Source: Campylobacterales bacterium (GTDB lineage: Bacteria; Campylobacterota; Campylobacteria; Campylobacterales; Hydrogenimonadaceae). Taken from it: a stretch of 64,000 bases of DNA. The DNA lies in assembly GCA_027081015.1 (NCBI GenBank), contig JALWMA010000144.1, forward strand, positions 1 through 64,000. Direction: 5' to 3'. Position 1 is the stretch's first letter. Every line of letters starts with the position of its first letter. Below, piece by piece: positions 47,036 through 57,545 of this stretch. Below the pieces are notes generated by a model. The model ran no database searches and was not told the origin of the DNA. It saw only the letters and a program-made list of their open reading frames with translations. The position numbers were made by a program, and so were the translations under genes.

Positions 47036-48089
47036 GCTCCTGCTCTATCTGCAGAGCATCCCCGTTCACCCCTCTCTCTTCCGAGGGCGCTTCCGACGGA
47101 TGATCGTCCAAACCCCTTCGGGCCGGAAGCTCCTCTCCCTCTATCAGCGCCATGCGGAAGCTCCTGCTCTTTTCGAGTGCCTCCGAAAGCTGCTTCGAGG
47201 GCTCGCCCTCCGATGTGACTATCGTAATGTTCAATATCGGAACGACGGCCTCGGCACATGCCGCGGCTCTTTTCACACTCTTTTTGGACCCCTCCCTATA
47301 CTTTTCGAAATCCAACCCTTCGGTGTAGAGGATACGCTTCATGACGGCGTTGTACTCCTGCAGGAAGATATCGAACGTCTCCATAATCTCTTTGAACTCC
47401 GACAACTCTCCGTCGAGTCTCTGCATAGAGGAGATGTAGCGCTCTTTTCGGTCTCTGTAGCTCTCCGCATCCGCATGGCTCTTTTGGGCTTCCGAAAGGT
47501 TGCGACCGGAGCTTTTGGCCATCAGCAGCGACCAGGTCGTCAAAGCGGCTGCGAGCGCTGCTGCAGCCGTTCCCGCGGCGCCCCACACCTCCGATGCGCC
47601 CGGATAATCGAACGCGCCTCCGCCGATCCATACGAGCAGCTTCCGAAGGGTTTCCGGGTCGGTGAGCGTTTGCGGATCGAGGGGAGTTCCGGTCGCTATC
47701 AGTGCGATCGCAAAGGCGGCCGCGACCGTGATGAGTGCTGCCGCCACCGATGCGGTTACGGCTTTCAACTTTCCCCTCTTCGCCGCGGCTATCTCTACGG
47801 GTTCGATCTCGTCGAGGCGGTCGGTAAGCGATTGAAGCTGGGCGCCGAAAGGGTGCTCGGAGATATCGGCCAACTCTACCGGTTCCGCCCCGTCGATTTT
47901 GAAAAAGAGGTCGCGGAATCTTTTGATGGTCACTCTGGCCAGGCGGTTGCGCAGGGTGTCGGCCTCCGCAACGCTCTTTTCGAGCCGCTCTTTTGCCAGA
48001 GCGCCTTTTTCATCGGTCTCTTCGACTATCCGGCGAGCCTCTTCTATCAGCTCTTCGGCCTTTTTCTGCTTATGAATTGTCGAGAACAT
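47025..48089 (-). CDS. Coiled-coil / two-TM hypothetical membrane protein
   Basis: 354 aa; TM-like LKAVTASVAAALITVAAAFAIALIATG and GAAGTAAAALAAALTTWSLLMA flanked by charged helices; perfect AGGAGG ribosome-binding site. Confidence 0.7.
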   Translation of the reverse strand: MFSTIHKQKKAEELIEEARRIVEETDEKGALAKERLEKSVAEADTLRNRLARVTIKRFRDLFFKIDGAEPVELADISEHPFGAQLQSLTDRLDEIEPVEIAAAKRGKLKAVTASVAAALITVAAAFAIALIATGTPLDPQTLTDPETLRKLLVWIGGGAFDYPGASEVWGAAGTAAAALAAALTTWSLLMAKSSGRNLSEAQKSHADAESYRDRKERYISSMQRLDGELSEFKEIMETFDIFLQEYNAVMKRILYTEGLDFEKYREGSKKSVKRAAACAEAVVPILNITIVTSEGEPSKQLSEALEKSRSFRMALIEGEELPARRGLDDHPSEAPSEERGVNGDALQIEQEPTR

Positions 48090-48274
48090 GGAGCCTCCTG
48101 ATACTCTTCTTCTATCGGGTCGGTATAGACTTCTCTATCTTGACCCGTCGGCCTGTGCGGCACCTGACGCCTAACCGGAGTACAGCTGAAACGGAGCATG
48201 CGCCGGCCAAGACGGTGAACGAGCGCTCTTTTCGGTATAGGCCTACTTCCGTGGAGTGCTGCTCGTCAAATAGG

Positions 48275-48730
48275 TCAATACCCCTTCATCGCCGCACGGG
48301 CTTCGCGGTCCGCCGTCTTCTTTTTGAGCGCCTCTCTCTTGTCGTGCTTCGTTTTGCCTTTGGCGAGGGCGATCTGAAGCTTCGCCCGGTTTCTCTCGTT
48401 AAAGTATAGCATCAACGGCACGATCGCCAGCCCCTCCTGCTTTACCCTGCCGAGCCACCTATCTATCTGCTTGCGGTGAAGAAGCAGCTTCCTCGGTCGT
48501 TTTTCGTCCGGTTTGTAGTGCGGGTTCGTACTCTCAAGCAGCGTGATATGCATGCCGAAAACCCACGCTTCACCCTTTACGATCCGTACGTAGCTATCTT
48601 TAAGGTTCACACGCCCCATACGGATCGATTTCACTTCGCTGCCGAGCAGCTCTATCCCCGCTTCGAGCTTCTCGAGAATCTCATACTCGTGAAAGGCTTT
48701 TTTGTTTCTGGCTACTATCTTGATCGACAT
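48275..48730 (-). CDS. smpB: SsrA-binding protein SmpB
   Basis: [57 protein letters not shown]; start set at MSIKIVARN. Confidence 0.96.
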   Translation of the reverse strand: MSIKIVARNKKAFHEYEILEKLEAGIELLGSEVKSIRMGRVNLKDSYVRIVKGEAWVFGMHITLLESTNPHYKPDEKRPRKLLLHRKQIDRWLGRVKQEGLAIVPLMLYFNERNRAKLQIALAKGKTKHDKREALKKKTADREARAAMKGY

Positions 48731-48819
48731 AGGTTTCCTTGACGCTGTGAAGCCCTTTTTTGCAATAGTGTTATCGAAAGCGGTATTATACACCACACAT
48801 CTACGGCAGATGCTTTCCG

Positions 48820-49581
48820 TCAGATCTTTTCGAAGAGCGTACTTCCGCTGCCGCTCAAAAACATGCCGCTCTCTGCATACTCTTCGAGCTGCGGGTATCT
48901 CAAGAGCGCCGCCGGGTAGAGGTCGTTCGCCTCTTTCGGTTCGAGCGACTCCATCAGCTCACCGCTCGGAACATCAAGCCACTCCTTCGCCGCGTCGGGG
49001 TCCATTTTGTCGAAAAAGGAGCTTCGGAAGGCTTTGTACACCGCCGCCGTATCGCAGTGGATCGGTGGAGTATGGAGCCTGACATTCGGGGCCCGCTCTT
49101 CGTACGGCACTATGACCTCACCGATCCCCTCCACGTTCGCACTCTCGTACCCGTAGACGAAAAAGGGTACGTCCGCCCCTATCTTTTGCCCGATAAGCGC
49201 GAGCCTTTCGGTAGGTATATCGAGCGAACATACCTCGTTGCACAGGTGCAGAAAAGCGGCGGCATCGGAGCTTCCGCCCCCCAGACCCGCTCCGGCGGGA
49301 ATCCTCTTTTTTAGGTGAAGCGCATACTCTTTGAAGAGAGCCTCTATGCCGGGGGCCTCCTCTTTTAGCAGCGCGTAGGCCGTGCTGAGGGTGTTCTTTT
49401 CGGGCAGCGGGGTGTCGCACACCAGTTCGAAACCGCCGCCGGGAGTCCTCTTTTTTTCGAGGCTGAGTGTATCGTGGAGCGAATCGACCCGCACGAAACG
49501 GGAGCGCAGCTCGTGGTAACCGCCGCGGGTACCGGTGATTTTGAGAAAGATGTTGATCTTTGCCGGCGCGTCGCGTCTCAT
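48820..49581 (-). CDS. ispE: 4-diphosphocytidyl-2-C-methyl-D-erythritol kinase
   Basis: [49 protein letters not shown]. Confidence 0.95.
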   Translation of the reverse strand: MRRDAPAKINIFLKITGTRGGYHELRSRFVRVDSLHDTLSLEKKRTPGGGFELVCDTPLPEKNTLSTAYALLKEEAPGIEALFKEYALHLKKRIPAGAGLGGGSSDAAAFLHLCNEVCSLDIPTERLALIGQKIGADVPFFVYGYESANVEGIGEVIVPYEERAPNVRLHTPPIHCDTAAVYKAFRSSFFDKMDPDAAKEWLDVPSGELMESLEPKEANDLYPAALLRYPQLEEYAESGMFLSGSGSTLFEKI

Positions 49582-49811
49582 GATTTGACGAGCTTCTCCT
49601 TGAGCGTGTCGAGAATCTGCGCCGGGGCCTCTTTCGATGCCTTCTTGTTCTCTTCGCTTACGGCCAGAAAGAGCTCCTCTCTCAGTATCGTAACGCTGCC
49701 GGGGGCCTCGATTCCGATGCGTACTCCATGCTTGTCGCATGAGATTACCTTTACGACGATATCGTCACCGATACGAATGGCTTCGTCTTTTTTGCGTGTC
49801 AGTACGAGCAT
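49578..49811 (-). CDS. csrA: Carbon storage regulator CsrA
   Basis: MLVLTRKKDEAIRIGDDIVVKVISCDKHGVRIGIEAP. Confidence 0.97.
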   Translation of the reverse strand: MLVLTRKKDEAIRIGDDIVVKVISCDKHGVRIGIEAPGSVTILREELFLAVSEENKKASKEAPAQILDTLKEKLVKS

Positions 49812-50638
49812 AGTTCCACCTTGTTGAGCAGATAGGCAACCCGGTCGCCGTCGTCTATCTCTATAATAGCAAAATATTTGCCGAAAACGGTGTGGTAGAT
49901 ACCCGGATTACGGTTTTCGAACTTCGATCTATCCAGTTTTCTGCCCAGCATAAGATCGTTGATGTCGCCCAGATAGCGGTTTGGCGGCGGCTTTAGGTAG
50001 TCGAGCGGGTTGAGCGCTCTTTCGTCTTCGTAGACGAACTCCCCCTCCCGAATGCGCTCGAGATAGCTCAGCGCCCCGTCGCACCCGAGCCTTTTTGCGG
50101 CTGCCGCCGCGAGGGAGCGGATGTAGGTCCCTTCGGAGACGTCGGCTTCGAATGTGACGAAGGGGTGCCTGTAGTGAAGGAGCCTGATCCCGTAGATCTC
50201 CGACCGGCACTCGGGAAGTTCGACCTCTTTGCCTGCGCGCGCGAGGTCGTAGGCCCTCTTGCCCTCGACCCTTTTGGCGCTGAAACTCGGAGGAGTATAG
50301 GTGAAGTCGCCCACGAACGATTCGAGCACGGAGGCGACCCTCTCTTTGTCGAAAGGGGGTATCTCCGCTATCTCTTTGACCGATTCGATATCGAGGGTTT
50401 CGCTGACGGCACCGAGCCACAAAACGGCCCTGTAGGTTTTCGGGCTCTTTTTCAGAAATCTGAAGAGCCTGGTGTACTGGCCGAACGCTATTATCAAAAC
50501 ACCGCACGCAAAAGGGTCGAGTGTGCCCGAGAAGCCGGCTTTTTTGACGCCGTATCGCCTCTTTATGCGCGATAAAAAGGAGTTCGAGCCCATGAACATC
50601 GGCTTTCTTGCCGTAAAGAGGCGGTTCGTGCACACCAT
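49799..50638 (-). CDS. truB: tRNA pseudouridine(55) synthase
   Basis: NSFLSRIKRRYGVKKAGFSGTLDPFACGVLIIAFGQYTR; VSEGTYIRSLAAAAAKRLG. Confidence 0.95.
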   Translation of the reverse strand: MVCTNRLFTARKPMFMGSNSFLSRIKRRYGVKKAGFSGTLDPFACGVLIIAFGQYTRLFRFLKKSPKTYRAVLWLGAVSETLDIESVKEIAEIPPFDKERVASVLESFVGDFTYTPPSFSAKRVEGKRAYDLARAGKEVELPECRSEIYGIRLLHYRHPFVTFEADVSEGTYIRSLAAAAAKRLGCDGALSYLERIREGEFVYEDERALNPLDYLKPPPNRYLGDINDLMLGRKLDRSKFENRNPGIYHTVFGKYFAIIEIDDGDRVAYLLNKVELCSY

Positions 50639-50682
50639 GCCGCTACCGCGCCCCCTTCAAGAGAGATATTGACATCGATCGG

Positions 50683-52728
50683 TTACACCTTTTCCACGAA
50701 AGAGGAGAGTATCTCCCTCCTGTCACCGCCGAAGTTGATCTGGAGCTTGAAGTCGCGCCCGGCCCGCGATACGCCGAGAACGCGCCCGATGCCGAAGAGC
50801 TTGTGTTTTACGAGGTCCCCCTTTTTGTATCCGACGGACTTTTCGATAACGAGCGACCCTTCCAGCAGCCCCGCTTCGGTCAGGAAGCGGCTCTTCTCCA
50901 GCTGCTTCCTGCGCCCCTTGTGAAATCGGCTCTGCACGGTAGAGAGTGTGAGACTCTCTTTGGCCCTCGTCATCGCGACGTAGCCGAGCCTGCGCTCCTC
51001 CTCTATGTCGCACCCGTCACCGAGGAGCGGGAAGAACTCCTCCTCCATCCCTATAACAAAAAGGTGTGTAAACTCGAGCCCCTTCGAGGCGTGGACACTC
51101 ATTATGGATATCTGCTCCCCCTTGATCTGGTCCTGATCGCTCTGAAGCGAAATCTCGTTCAAAAAGGCATCGAGACCCATATCCGGGTTTTTCTTTACCA
51201 TGTCGCGAAAAAGTCCGTAGAACTCGTCGAGGTTGAGTACTCGATCCATTCCGTCGGGCATCGAGGCGTAGTACTCTTTCAGTCCGATCGTCGGCTCCAG
51301 CGCCTCTATAAACTCCATCGTCGAGCGCTCGAGGGTCTCCTGCAGAATCTCGAGGTCGTTTATGAAGCGGTTGATGGAGGCGTACGCCTTTTTGCTCAGA
51401 AGCTGCGACAGCTCCGATTTGGGCGTCTCGGCCAGGAAGCGGTAGAGCGACTGTCTCCTCTCGAATGCGGCCTTCTCTATCTTGTCTATCGTCGCTTTGC
51501 CGATTCCCCGTTTGGGTCTGTTTATGACTCGTTTGAAGCTGAAGTCGTCGTGGCTGTTGGCGATGATGCGGAGGTAGCTGATGGCATCTTTTATTTCGGC
51601 GCGCTCATAGAAGCGTACGCCTCCTACGAGCTGGTAGGCTATCCCGGCTCGGTTGAGCCCCTCTTCGAGCGAGCGCGAGAGTGCGTTGACGCGGTATAGG
51701 ACCGCTATTTCACCGGCGGGTACCCCGCTCTCGATGAGCTTTTTGACCGCTTTCGCCACCTTGTCGGACTCCTCGTTCTCGTCGTGGCTCTGAAAGAGCG
51801 TTATCGGTTCGCCTCTCCCTTTCGTGCTTATCAGCGTCTTCCCGAGCCGGCCGCGGTTGTGGCGGATAAGCAGGTTGGCCGCGGAGAGGATCTCTTCGGT
51901 GGAGCGGTAGTTGTTCTCGAGCTTGACCACCTTGGTCCCTTCGAACATATTGGAGAACTCCAGGATGTTTCTGATGTTGGCTCCCCTCCAGCCGTATATG
52001 CTCTGGTCGTCGTCGCCGACCACGCAGAGGTTGGTGTGTGAGTGGCAGAGCTTTTTCAGAAGCTGCAGCTGAAGCTCGTTCGTATCCTGGTATTCGTCGA
52101 CCATGATATAGCGGTAACGTTCGCTCATGCTTTTTCTGAGATCCTCGTTCTCGTCGAGGATCCTGTATGTGAGCATCAGCAGGTCGTCGAAATCCACGAG
52201 ATTGTTCTCTTCGAGGTACTCCTGGTAGGTTTTGTAGACTCTCGAAATCGTTCTGTAGTTCGGGTGCTCGGCCTGCTCTACGGCCTGTTTCGGATCTATG
52301 AGGGAGTTTTTGTATCGGGAGATTTCGCTGGCTATCAGCGGTGTGGGCAGCTCTTTGCTGATCTGCTTTATGATCCTCTTTTTGTCGTCCGTATCGATGA
52401 CTATGAAGTCGTTTTTGCGCCCGAGCCTCTCTATGTTGAACTTCAGAAAGAGAAGGCCGAATTTGTGGAAGGTACACAGAAGCGGAGGGTAGACCGGGTT
52501 CTCTATCATCGAGAGCGCCCTTTCGCGCATCTGTGTGGCCGCCTTGTTCGTAAAGGTGAGCGTTAGTGTATTGGCGGGGTCTATCCCGAGCGAGAGCAGA
52601 TATGCAAGACGCGACGTTATGGTTTTGGTCTTTCCGCTTCCGGCTCCGGCAAGAATGAGCATCGGCCCGTCTATGTGGCATGCCGCTTCACGCTGCTGTG
52701 GGTTGAGTTCTTCCAATATCTTGTCCAT
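50683..52728 (-). CDS. UvrD/Rep/PcrA superfamily I DNA helicase
   Basis: LNPQQREAACHIDGPMLILAGAGSGKTKTITSRL, VDEYQDTNELQLQLL, VGDDDQSIYGWRGANI, SVHASKGLEFTHLFVIG. Confidence 0.96.
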   Translation of the reverse strand: MDKILEELNPQQREAACHIDGPMLILAGAGSGKTKTITSRLAYLLSLGIDPANTLTLTFTNKAATQMRERALSMIENPVYPPLLCTFHKFGLLFLKFNIERLGRKNDFIVIDTDDKKRIIKQISKELPTPLIASEISRYKNSLIDPKQAVEQAEHPNYRTISRVYKTYQEYLEENNLVDFDDLLMLTYRILDENEDLRKSMSERYRYIMVDEYQDTNELQLQLLKKLCHSHTNLCVVGDDDQSIYGWRGANIRNILEFSNMFEGTKVVKLENNYRSTEEILSAANLLIRHNRGRLGKTLISTKGRGEPITLFQSHDENEESDKVAKAVKKLIESGVPAGEIAVLYRVNALSRSLEEGLNRAGIAYQLVGGVRFYERAEIKDAISYLRIIANSHDDFSFKRVINRPKRGIGKATIDKIEKAAFERRQSLYRFLAETPKSELSQLLSKKAYASINRFINDLEILQETLERSTMEFIEALEPTIGLKEYYASMPDGMDRVLNLDEFYGLFRDMVKKNPDMGLDAFLNEISLQSDQDQIKGEQISIMSVHASKGLEFTHLFVIGMEEEFFPLLGDGCDIEEERRLGYVAMTRAKESLTLSTVQSRFHKGRRKQLEKSRFLTEAGLLEGSLVIEKSVGYKKGDLVKHKLFGIGRVLGVSRAGRDFKLQINFGGDRREILSSFVEKV

Positions 52729-52876
52729 CGATCAGTTACTTTTCAATTATGTGTCGCAATTACATTTATAAACTAATTTAAGTATACCAAAAAAAAATTA
52801 ATAATCCGGTTACGCTTCAAAGCGGCGCAGGCGAAGAGAAAAGAATTTGCAGAGAAAAATAGAGAAATAATAAAAA

Positions 52877-52900
52877 ATTATTGCTTTTGCAAAAATAATT
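52877..52900. promoter_or_regulatory. Candidate operator/autoregulatory palindrome upstream of the LysR gene
   Basis: attattgc-tttt-gcaaaaataatt imperfect inverted repeat (core ttgcttttgcaa) in an AT-rich divergent intergenic region. Confidence 0.4.
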
Positions 52901-52936
52901 TGGTAGAATAACAAATAAAAATATTAAGGATAGATT

Positions 52937-53842
52937 ATGTTGAAGGATTTTGCGAAACTGGAGACATTTTTGACGGTAATCCGTGAGCACAGTTTTTCCA
53001 AAGCTTCAGCAAAGCTTGGGATATCTCAGCCGGCCGTAACCCAGCAGATCAAATTCATAGAGAAATACCTCGACTGCAAAGTTATAGAGCGCAAAAAAAA
53101 CGGTGTGGTTCTTACGAAAGAGGGTGAAGACCTCTACCGCATAGCGCTCCGGCTCGAGAAGTGCATAAACAGTGCCGAGAGGGATCTGATAAAGATAATT
53201 AACAAAGAGATAACCTTTAGGATAGGCGCATCGTTTACGATAGGAAACTTCGTTATCCCGGGCAAGTGCCTGAACAATATCAAAGAGGTGATCCACAACG
53301 ACGTGCAGGTCAAGGTGGAGCTCTCCGCGCAGGTTATAGACGATATTCTCAACAAGAAGATAGATCTCGGACTCATAGAGTCTCCGGTTTTCAAAGACGA
53401 CGTAATCTATCGCGAGTGGCTCGACGACGAGCTTGTGATCTTCAGCAACCGACCGCTGCCGAGATATCTCAAGCCTGATGACCTTAAGAACTTCCGCTGG
53501 ATCTGCCGCAACGAATCTTCGCACACCAGAAAGCTGGTAAAGGAGGTTTTCGAAGAGATAGGGTTCGACTGTAACGGGCTCGACGTTCTCTATGAAGTCG
53601 ACAGCACCTCCACGCTGAAAGCCTCCATACTCAAGGCGGACAAAGATGAGGATAAACCGCCGGTGGTTTCGGTCATCTCCCATGCGGCCGTTGCGGACGA
53701 GGTGGAGAGCGGCCTGCTTTACGAGGCGAAGATCCGCGGCCACCGCATAAAGAGGAAGCTCTACATCGCCTACTCCAAAGAGCGCAAACACGATGCCTTT
53801 ATAGAGAATGTGGTGGGGTACCTGCAGCAGGCCAAATGTTAG
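52937..53842 (+). CDS. LysR-family transcriptional regulator
   Basis: LETFLTVIREHSFSKASAKLGISQPAVTQQIKFIEKYLDCKVIERKKNGVVLTKEGE. Confidence 0.92.
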   Translation: MLKDFAKLETFLTVIREHSFSKASAKLGISQPAVTQQIKFIEKYLDCKVIERKKNGVVLTKEGEDLYRIALRLEKCINSAERDLIKIINKEITFRIGASFTIGNFVIPGKCLNNIKEVIHNDVQVKVELSAQVIDDILNKKIDLGLIESPVFKDDVIYREWLDDELVIFSNRPLPRYLKPDDLKNFRWICRNESSHTRKLVKEVFEEIGFDCNGLDVLYEVDSTSTLKASILKADKDEDKPPVVSVISHAAVADEVESGLLYEAKIRGHRIKRKLYIAYSKERKHDAFIENVVGYLQQAKC

Positions 53843-53875
53843 AGGGCCTCTCCGCCGGCAGGCTCTGGCGGCCTC

Positions 53876-54331
53876 TCAGCCCTTCTTTATGAACTTCCTG
53901 TTTTCGGGGTTGCTCAAAAGGGCCTCCATCGAGCTCTTGACCCCGGGCTCCTCCATACGCTCTTCGTCGGTATCGGCCGGAAGCGCCATGTTTATGAGGA
54001 GGGGGGTTTCATCCACTATCACCTGCAAAACAGCCAAAATCGGCATGCTTACGACGCTTCCGAAGTTTTGGGGCCCGAAGCCCGCTTCGAAAAATATCTC
54101 GTGCTCCGTTATTTCGAAACTATCGAAGGTGTACCCGGCAATCATGAAGAGTGTGACGCTTTGAAGCTGCTCCGAAAGCTCCGGCGGGAGGGGCGGGTCG
54201 AAAGATACATACTCGATGTTGCATAGCAGGCCGAAAGGAGTGTCTCTTTCGAGCAGAAGGGCCATGATCTCCCTCAGGTGGCTCTGCATCATGCTCTGAA
54301 ACTCGGGGCTGTTTACAAGTTTTACGATCAT
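53876..54331 (-). CDS. Conserved hypothetical protein
   Basis: 151-aa ORF in line with pabC. Confidence 0.6.
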   Translation of the reverse strand: MIVKLVNSPEFQSMMQSHLREIMALLLERDTPFGLLCNIEYVSFDPPLPPELSEQLQSVTLFMIAGYTFDSFEITEHEIFFEAGFGPQNFGSVVSMPILAVLQVIVDETPLLINMALPADTDEERMEEPGVKSSMEALLSNPENRKFIKKG

Positions 54332-54348
54332 ATTGCCCTCTTTGTCCG

Positions 54349-54930
54349 TTATCTGTCTATTATTATACCATTTTCAACCGGTTCGAACCCTATCATCGCG
54401 TTGAGCAGCGCGAATTTGCTGAAACCTTGGATCTCGCTGCGGCGAATATCCCTAGGCAGCAGAAAGCCGCTCTTTACCAGCCTTTCGCGGGTAGTGCCCC
54501 TTAAGAGAGGAGTTTTGGGGGTGACCCAGTCTCTTCCGTTGAAAAAGGCTATATTGGCTATCGACGTATCGGTTACAAGACCGTCGCGGACTATAAGAAT
54601 ATCGTCCGCCTCGCCCCTACTTTCAAAGAGCTCTTCGATCTGCTCCCTGTCGGTGAACTTGTGGGCGTAGCCGATCTGAGAATCTACCATCTTCAGCCTC
54701 TTGATACTCCTCGGTCTGTATGGGGTGTAGTCTACACTCCTGAGGAGCCTGTCGTAGACGACCCTGCATTTGAGTATGCCGGAGCCGGCGGGGGGGTGGA
54801 TTACCGAAGAGAGGTCCAGCTCTTCGATCTCCTCCCCGAAGAGTGCACTCCTGCTCGAGTCGAGGCGGGATTGATGGTACGAAAGGTTCTGGATCGATCC
54901 GTTATGGATACATATGGTTTCGAAAAGCAT
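54349..54930 (-). CDS. pabC: Class IV aminotransferase / aminodeoxychorismate lyase
   Basis: LFETICIHNGSIQNLSYHQSRLDSSR, DDILIVRDGLVTDTSIANIAFFNGRDWVTPKTPLLRGTTRERL. Confidence 0.8.
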   Translation of the reverse strand: MLFETICIHNGSIQNLSYHQSRLDSSRSALFGEEIEELDLSSVIHPPAGSGILKCRVVYDRLLRSVDYTPYRPRSIKRLKMVDSQIGYAHKFTDREQIEELFESRGEADDILIVRDGLVTDTSIANIAFFNGRDWVTPKTPLLRGTTRERLVKSGFLLPRDIRRSEIQGFSKFALLNAMIGFEPVENGIIIDR

Positions 54931-54972
54931 GGTGCCTCCTTTGGCGCCGGAGAGAAGGGGCCGGCGTACGCT

Positions 54973-55902
54973 TTATGCCTCTTCGTTGAAAAGCTCGGTG
55001 CTCAGGTAGCGCTCGCCCGTGTCGCACAGAACGGTCACGACGGTTTTACCCCTGTTTTCGGGCCTCGATGCCACCTTCATCGCGGCATGGACGTTTGCGC
55101 CGGAAGAGATTCCGACCAAAATCCCCTCCTCTTTCGCTATCCGCCTGCTCATCGCGAAAGCCTCTTCGTTGGAGACCTTTATCACCTCTTCGTAGACCTC
55201 CGTATCGAGGATTTTGGGAACGAAACCGGCCCCGATTCCCTGAATCTTGTGGGGGCCCGGAGCGCCTCCGGAGAGTACCGGAGAGCTGCTCGGTTCGACG
55301 GCGACCACCTTTACGGAGGGGATTCTCTCTTTCAGAACCTCTCCTACCCCGGTTACGGTTCCGCCGGTTCCTACCGCCGCCACGAAGATGTCGACCTTTC
55401 CATCCGTATCGCGAAGAATCTCTTCGGCCGTCGTTATTCTGTGAATCTCGGGGTTGTCCGGGTTTTCGAACTGCTGCAGAATCAGGGAGTTTTTGATCTC
55501 CTCTTTCAGCTCGCGGGCGCGGTCGATAGCACCCTGCATCCCCTCCGCGGCCGGGGTCAGCTCCAGGTGCGCCCCGAGCGCCTTTAGAAGCTTTCTGCGC
55601 TCTATGCTCATCGATTCGGGCATCGTAAGTATCAGTCTTATCCCCTTGGCGGCGCATATGCTTGCAAGAGCTATGCCGGTATTGCCGCTCGTAGGCTCTA
55701 TGACCGTGCTGTTTTCGTCTATGATCCCCCTCTCGAGAGCGCGCTCTATCATGTTTTTGCCGATACGATCCTTTACCGATCCTCCCGGGTTCATGAACTC
55801 GCACTTCCCAAGGATCGTACACCCCGTCTCTTCGCTCGGCTTGTTGAGCCTAACCAGCGGCGTGCCGCCTATAAGTTCCGTTACATCTTTAGCTATTTTC
55901 AT
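54973..55902 (-). CDS. cysK: Cysteine synthase A
   Basis: [71 protein letters not shown]. Confidence 0.95.
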   Translation of the reverse strand: MKIAKDVTELIGGTPLVRLNKPSEETGCTILGKCEFMNPGGSVKDRIGKNMIERALERGIIDENSTVIEPTSGNTGIALASICAAKGIRLILTMPESMSIERRKLLKALGAHLELTPAAEGMQGAIDRARELKEEIKNSLILQQFENPDNPEIHRITTAEEILRDTDGKVDIFVAAVGTGGTVTGVGEVLKERIPSVKVVAVEPSSSPVLSGGAPGPHKIQGIGAGFVPKILDTEVYEEVIKVSNEEAFAMSRRIAKEEGILVGISSGANVHAAMKVASRPENRGKTVVTVLCDTGERYLSTELFNEEA

Positions 55903-56021
55903 ATTTCAGATCTCCTTCGATGATATCGTAGGTGCACCCTTGCACAAATTCCGAACTCTCTCGTAATCATAGTAGCATAAGAAATAATAAAATTGAATTA
56001 TACGCTTGTCGGTACGCTGCT

Positions 56022-57245
56022 TCATTGCGGAGAAATCACGGCGGTCACCGGGCCGTTGGTGGCGTGGTATATCGTGGTTTTGTGGCGGTTTGCCTGAAGC
56101 TGAAGAAGCAGTCTCTGCAAAGATGGCTCGATGGATGGCAGAAACCATGCGTTGTTGCTTACTGCGACCATATATTTCGGGTCGCCCTCGTAGAGCCTGT
56201 CGGTAGTGGCTTCGTAGCATATGGCGTTGCGCCACTTATGTCCGAGCATAAAAAAGTCGCTCGGTTCGGAAGCGGTGCGGTAGTCGCTCGCACCTTTGAA
56301 AAAGGTTTTGTTGACCCAGCCGCCGATCCACTTGGGGAGCGGCACCTCCTCGCCGAAGGGGACCAGTACGACCTTGTGCATCACTCTCATGCTCCCTTTT
56401 TGAAAGAGGTATGTAGAGTTGTAGGATCTGCCATTTTCGTAGTAGAGCGCTCCGGTCAAGATGGTGACTCTTTCGCTCAGTCCCATCAGCTCTTCGACCA
56501 GCTCCGGATCCATATTCAGATAGAGGGGGAATGCGCTTTCGGGAAGGACCACAGCTTTGTACCCCTCCATTTGAGCCCCCTTTATGGAGGCTATATTTGC
56601 CTGCACTATCAGGTTCAGGTAGCGCGGATCCCACTTGTCACGCTGATTCAAAGCGGTCTGCACAAGTTTTATAGGAAGGTCGGGAGGGGGAGTGTTTTGC
56701 GGCATATGCAGGGCACCCAGCATCGAAACCGGTACGACCCACCTCCACCTGTTGCGGATAGCGGCAAACAGTGCCAGCGCCGCCAGCACGATCCAGAGCT
56801 GCCAAAGCGAATCTCCGAAGATGGAGCCGGTAAAGAGCAGGGCCGGCCTGAACCAGTCGAACCCCAAAGGGTGCAGCCACTCCAGGGCGCCCAGCGCCGC
56901 CGCGCGTAAAAGCGGGTGGCCCAAAAAACCGATGAGCCAGAAGATCAGCCCGTAAACGAGCCCCACCCCGGCGATTACAAAAGGGACCATCCACACCAGA
57001 TCGTAGTAGCGGAAACTGAGCCCGATCCACCAGAACCAGAAGAGGGCCGTGAAAAAGCCGCTCCAAAAGAGCGCCGGCCGCTCGAGAGTGAGCCAGAAGT
57101 AGAGGGCGAGAGCCCCCAAAAAGGTTTGAAGATAAGCAAAATGGAGCCCAAAATGAAACATGTAGATGAATAAAGATGCACAAAGTGCTGAAAGAAAGCC
57201 TAAACTTAGCGAAGCGGTGTTAAAATAGCGCATCGAAATTTTCAC
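56022..57245 (-). CDS. lnt: Apolipoprotein N-acyltransferase
   Basis: Multi-TM N-terminus; VVLPESAFPLYLN, HKVVLVPFGEEVPLPKW, AICYEATTDRLYEGDPKYMVAVSNNAWF. Confidence 0.9.
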   Translation of the reverse strand: MKISMRYFNTASLSLGFLSALCASLFIYMFHFGLHFAYLQTFLGALALYFWLTLERPALFWSGFFTALFWFWWIGLSFRYYDLVWMVPFVIAGVGLVYGLIFWLIGFLGHPLLRAAALGALEWLHPLGFDWFRPALLFTGSIFGDSLWQLWIVLAALALFAAIRNRWRWVVPVSMLGALHMPQNTPPPDLPIKLVQTALNQRDKWDPRYLNLIVQANIASIKGAQMEGYKAVVLPESAFPLYLNMDPELVEELMGLSERVTILTGALYYENGRSYNSTYLFQKGSMRVMHKVVLVPFGEEVPLPKWIGGWVNKTFFKGASDYRTASEPSDFFMLGHKWRNAICYEATTDRLYEGDPKYMVAVSNNAWFLPSIEPSLQRLLLQLQANRHKTTIYHATNGPVTAVISPQ

Positions 57246-57260
57246 ATAGAAGGATTAAAG

Positions 57261-57545
57261 ATGAACGGTGCCGAGCAGGGGAATGTTTTAGCTTCATTGT
57301 TTCCGCTTCTTATTCTGTTTGCGATCTTCTACTTTCTGGTTATCCGCCCGCAGCAGAAGCAGGCAAAACAGCATAAAGAGATGGTCGCTTCGTTGAAAAA
57401 GGGTGACAGGATCGTCACTACCGGCGGTCTGATCGCCGAAGTGGTCAAGCCCGAAGAGGATTTTATCAAAATCAAGCTTAACGACGAAACGATCGTCAAA
57501 CTCGTGCCGGACTACGTTGCAAGAAAGATAGAGGATGAAGCTTAA
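57261..57545 (+). CDS. yajC: Preprotein translocase subunit YajC
   Basis: [48 protein letters not shown]. Confidence 0.96.
   Translation: MNGAEQGNVLASLFPLLILFAIFYFLVIRPQQKQAKQHKEMVASLKKGDRIVTTGGLIAEVVKPEEDFIKIKLNDETIVKLVPDYVARKIEDEA

Noticed and set aside
53843-53875. Possible terminator between the LysR gene and 53876-54331
   Set aside because: Only a weak 5-bp ccgcc/ggcgg pairing without a U-tract; not convincing.
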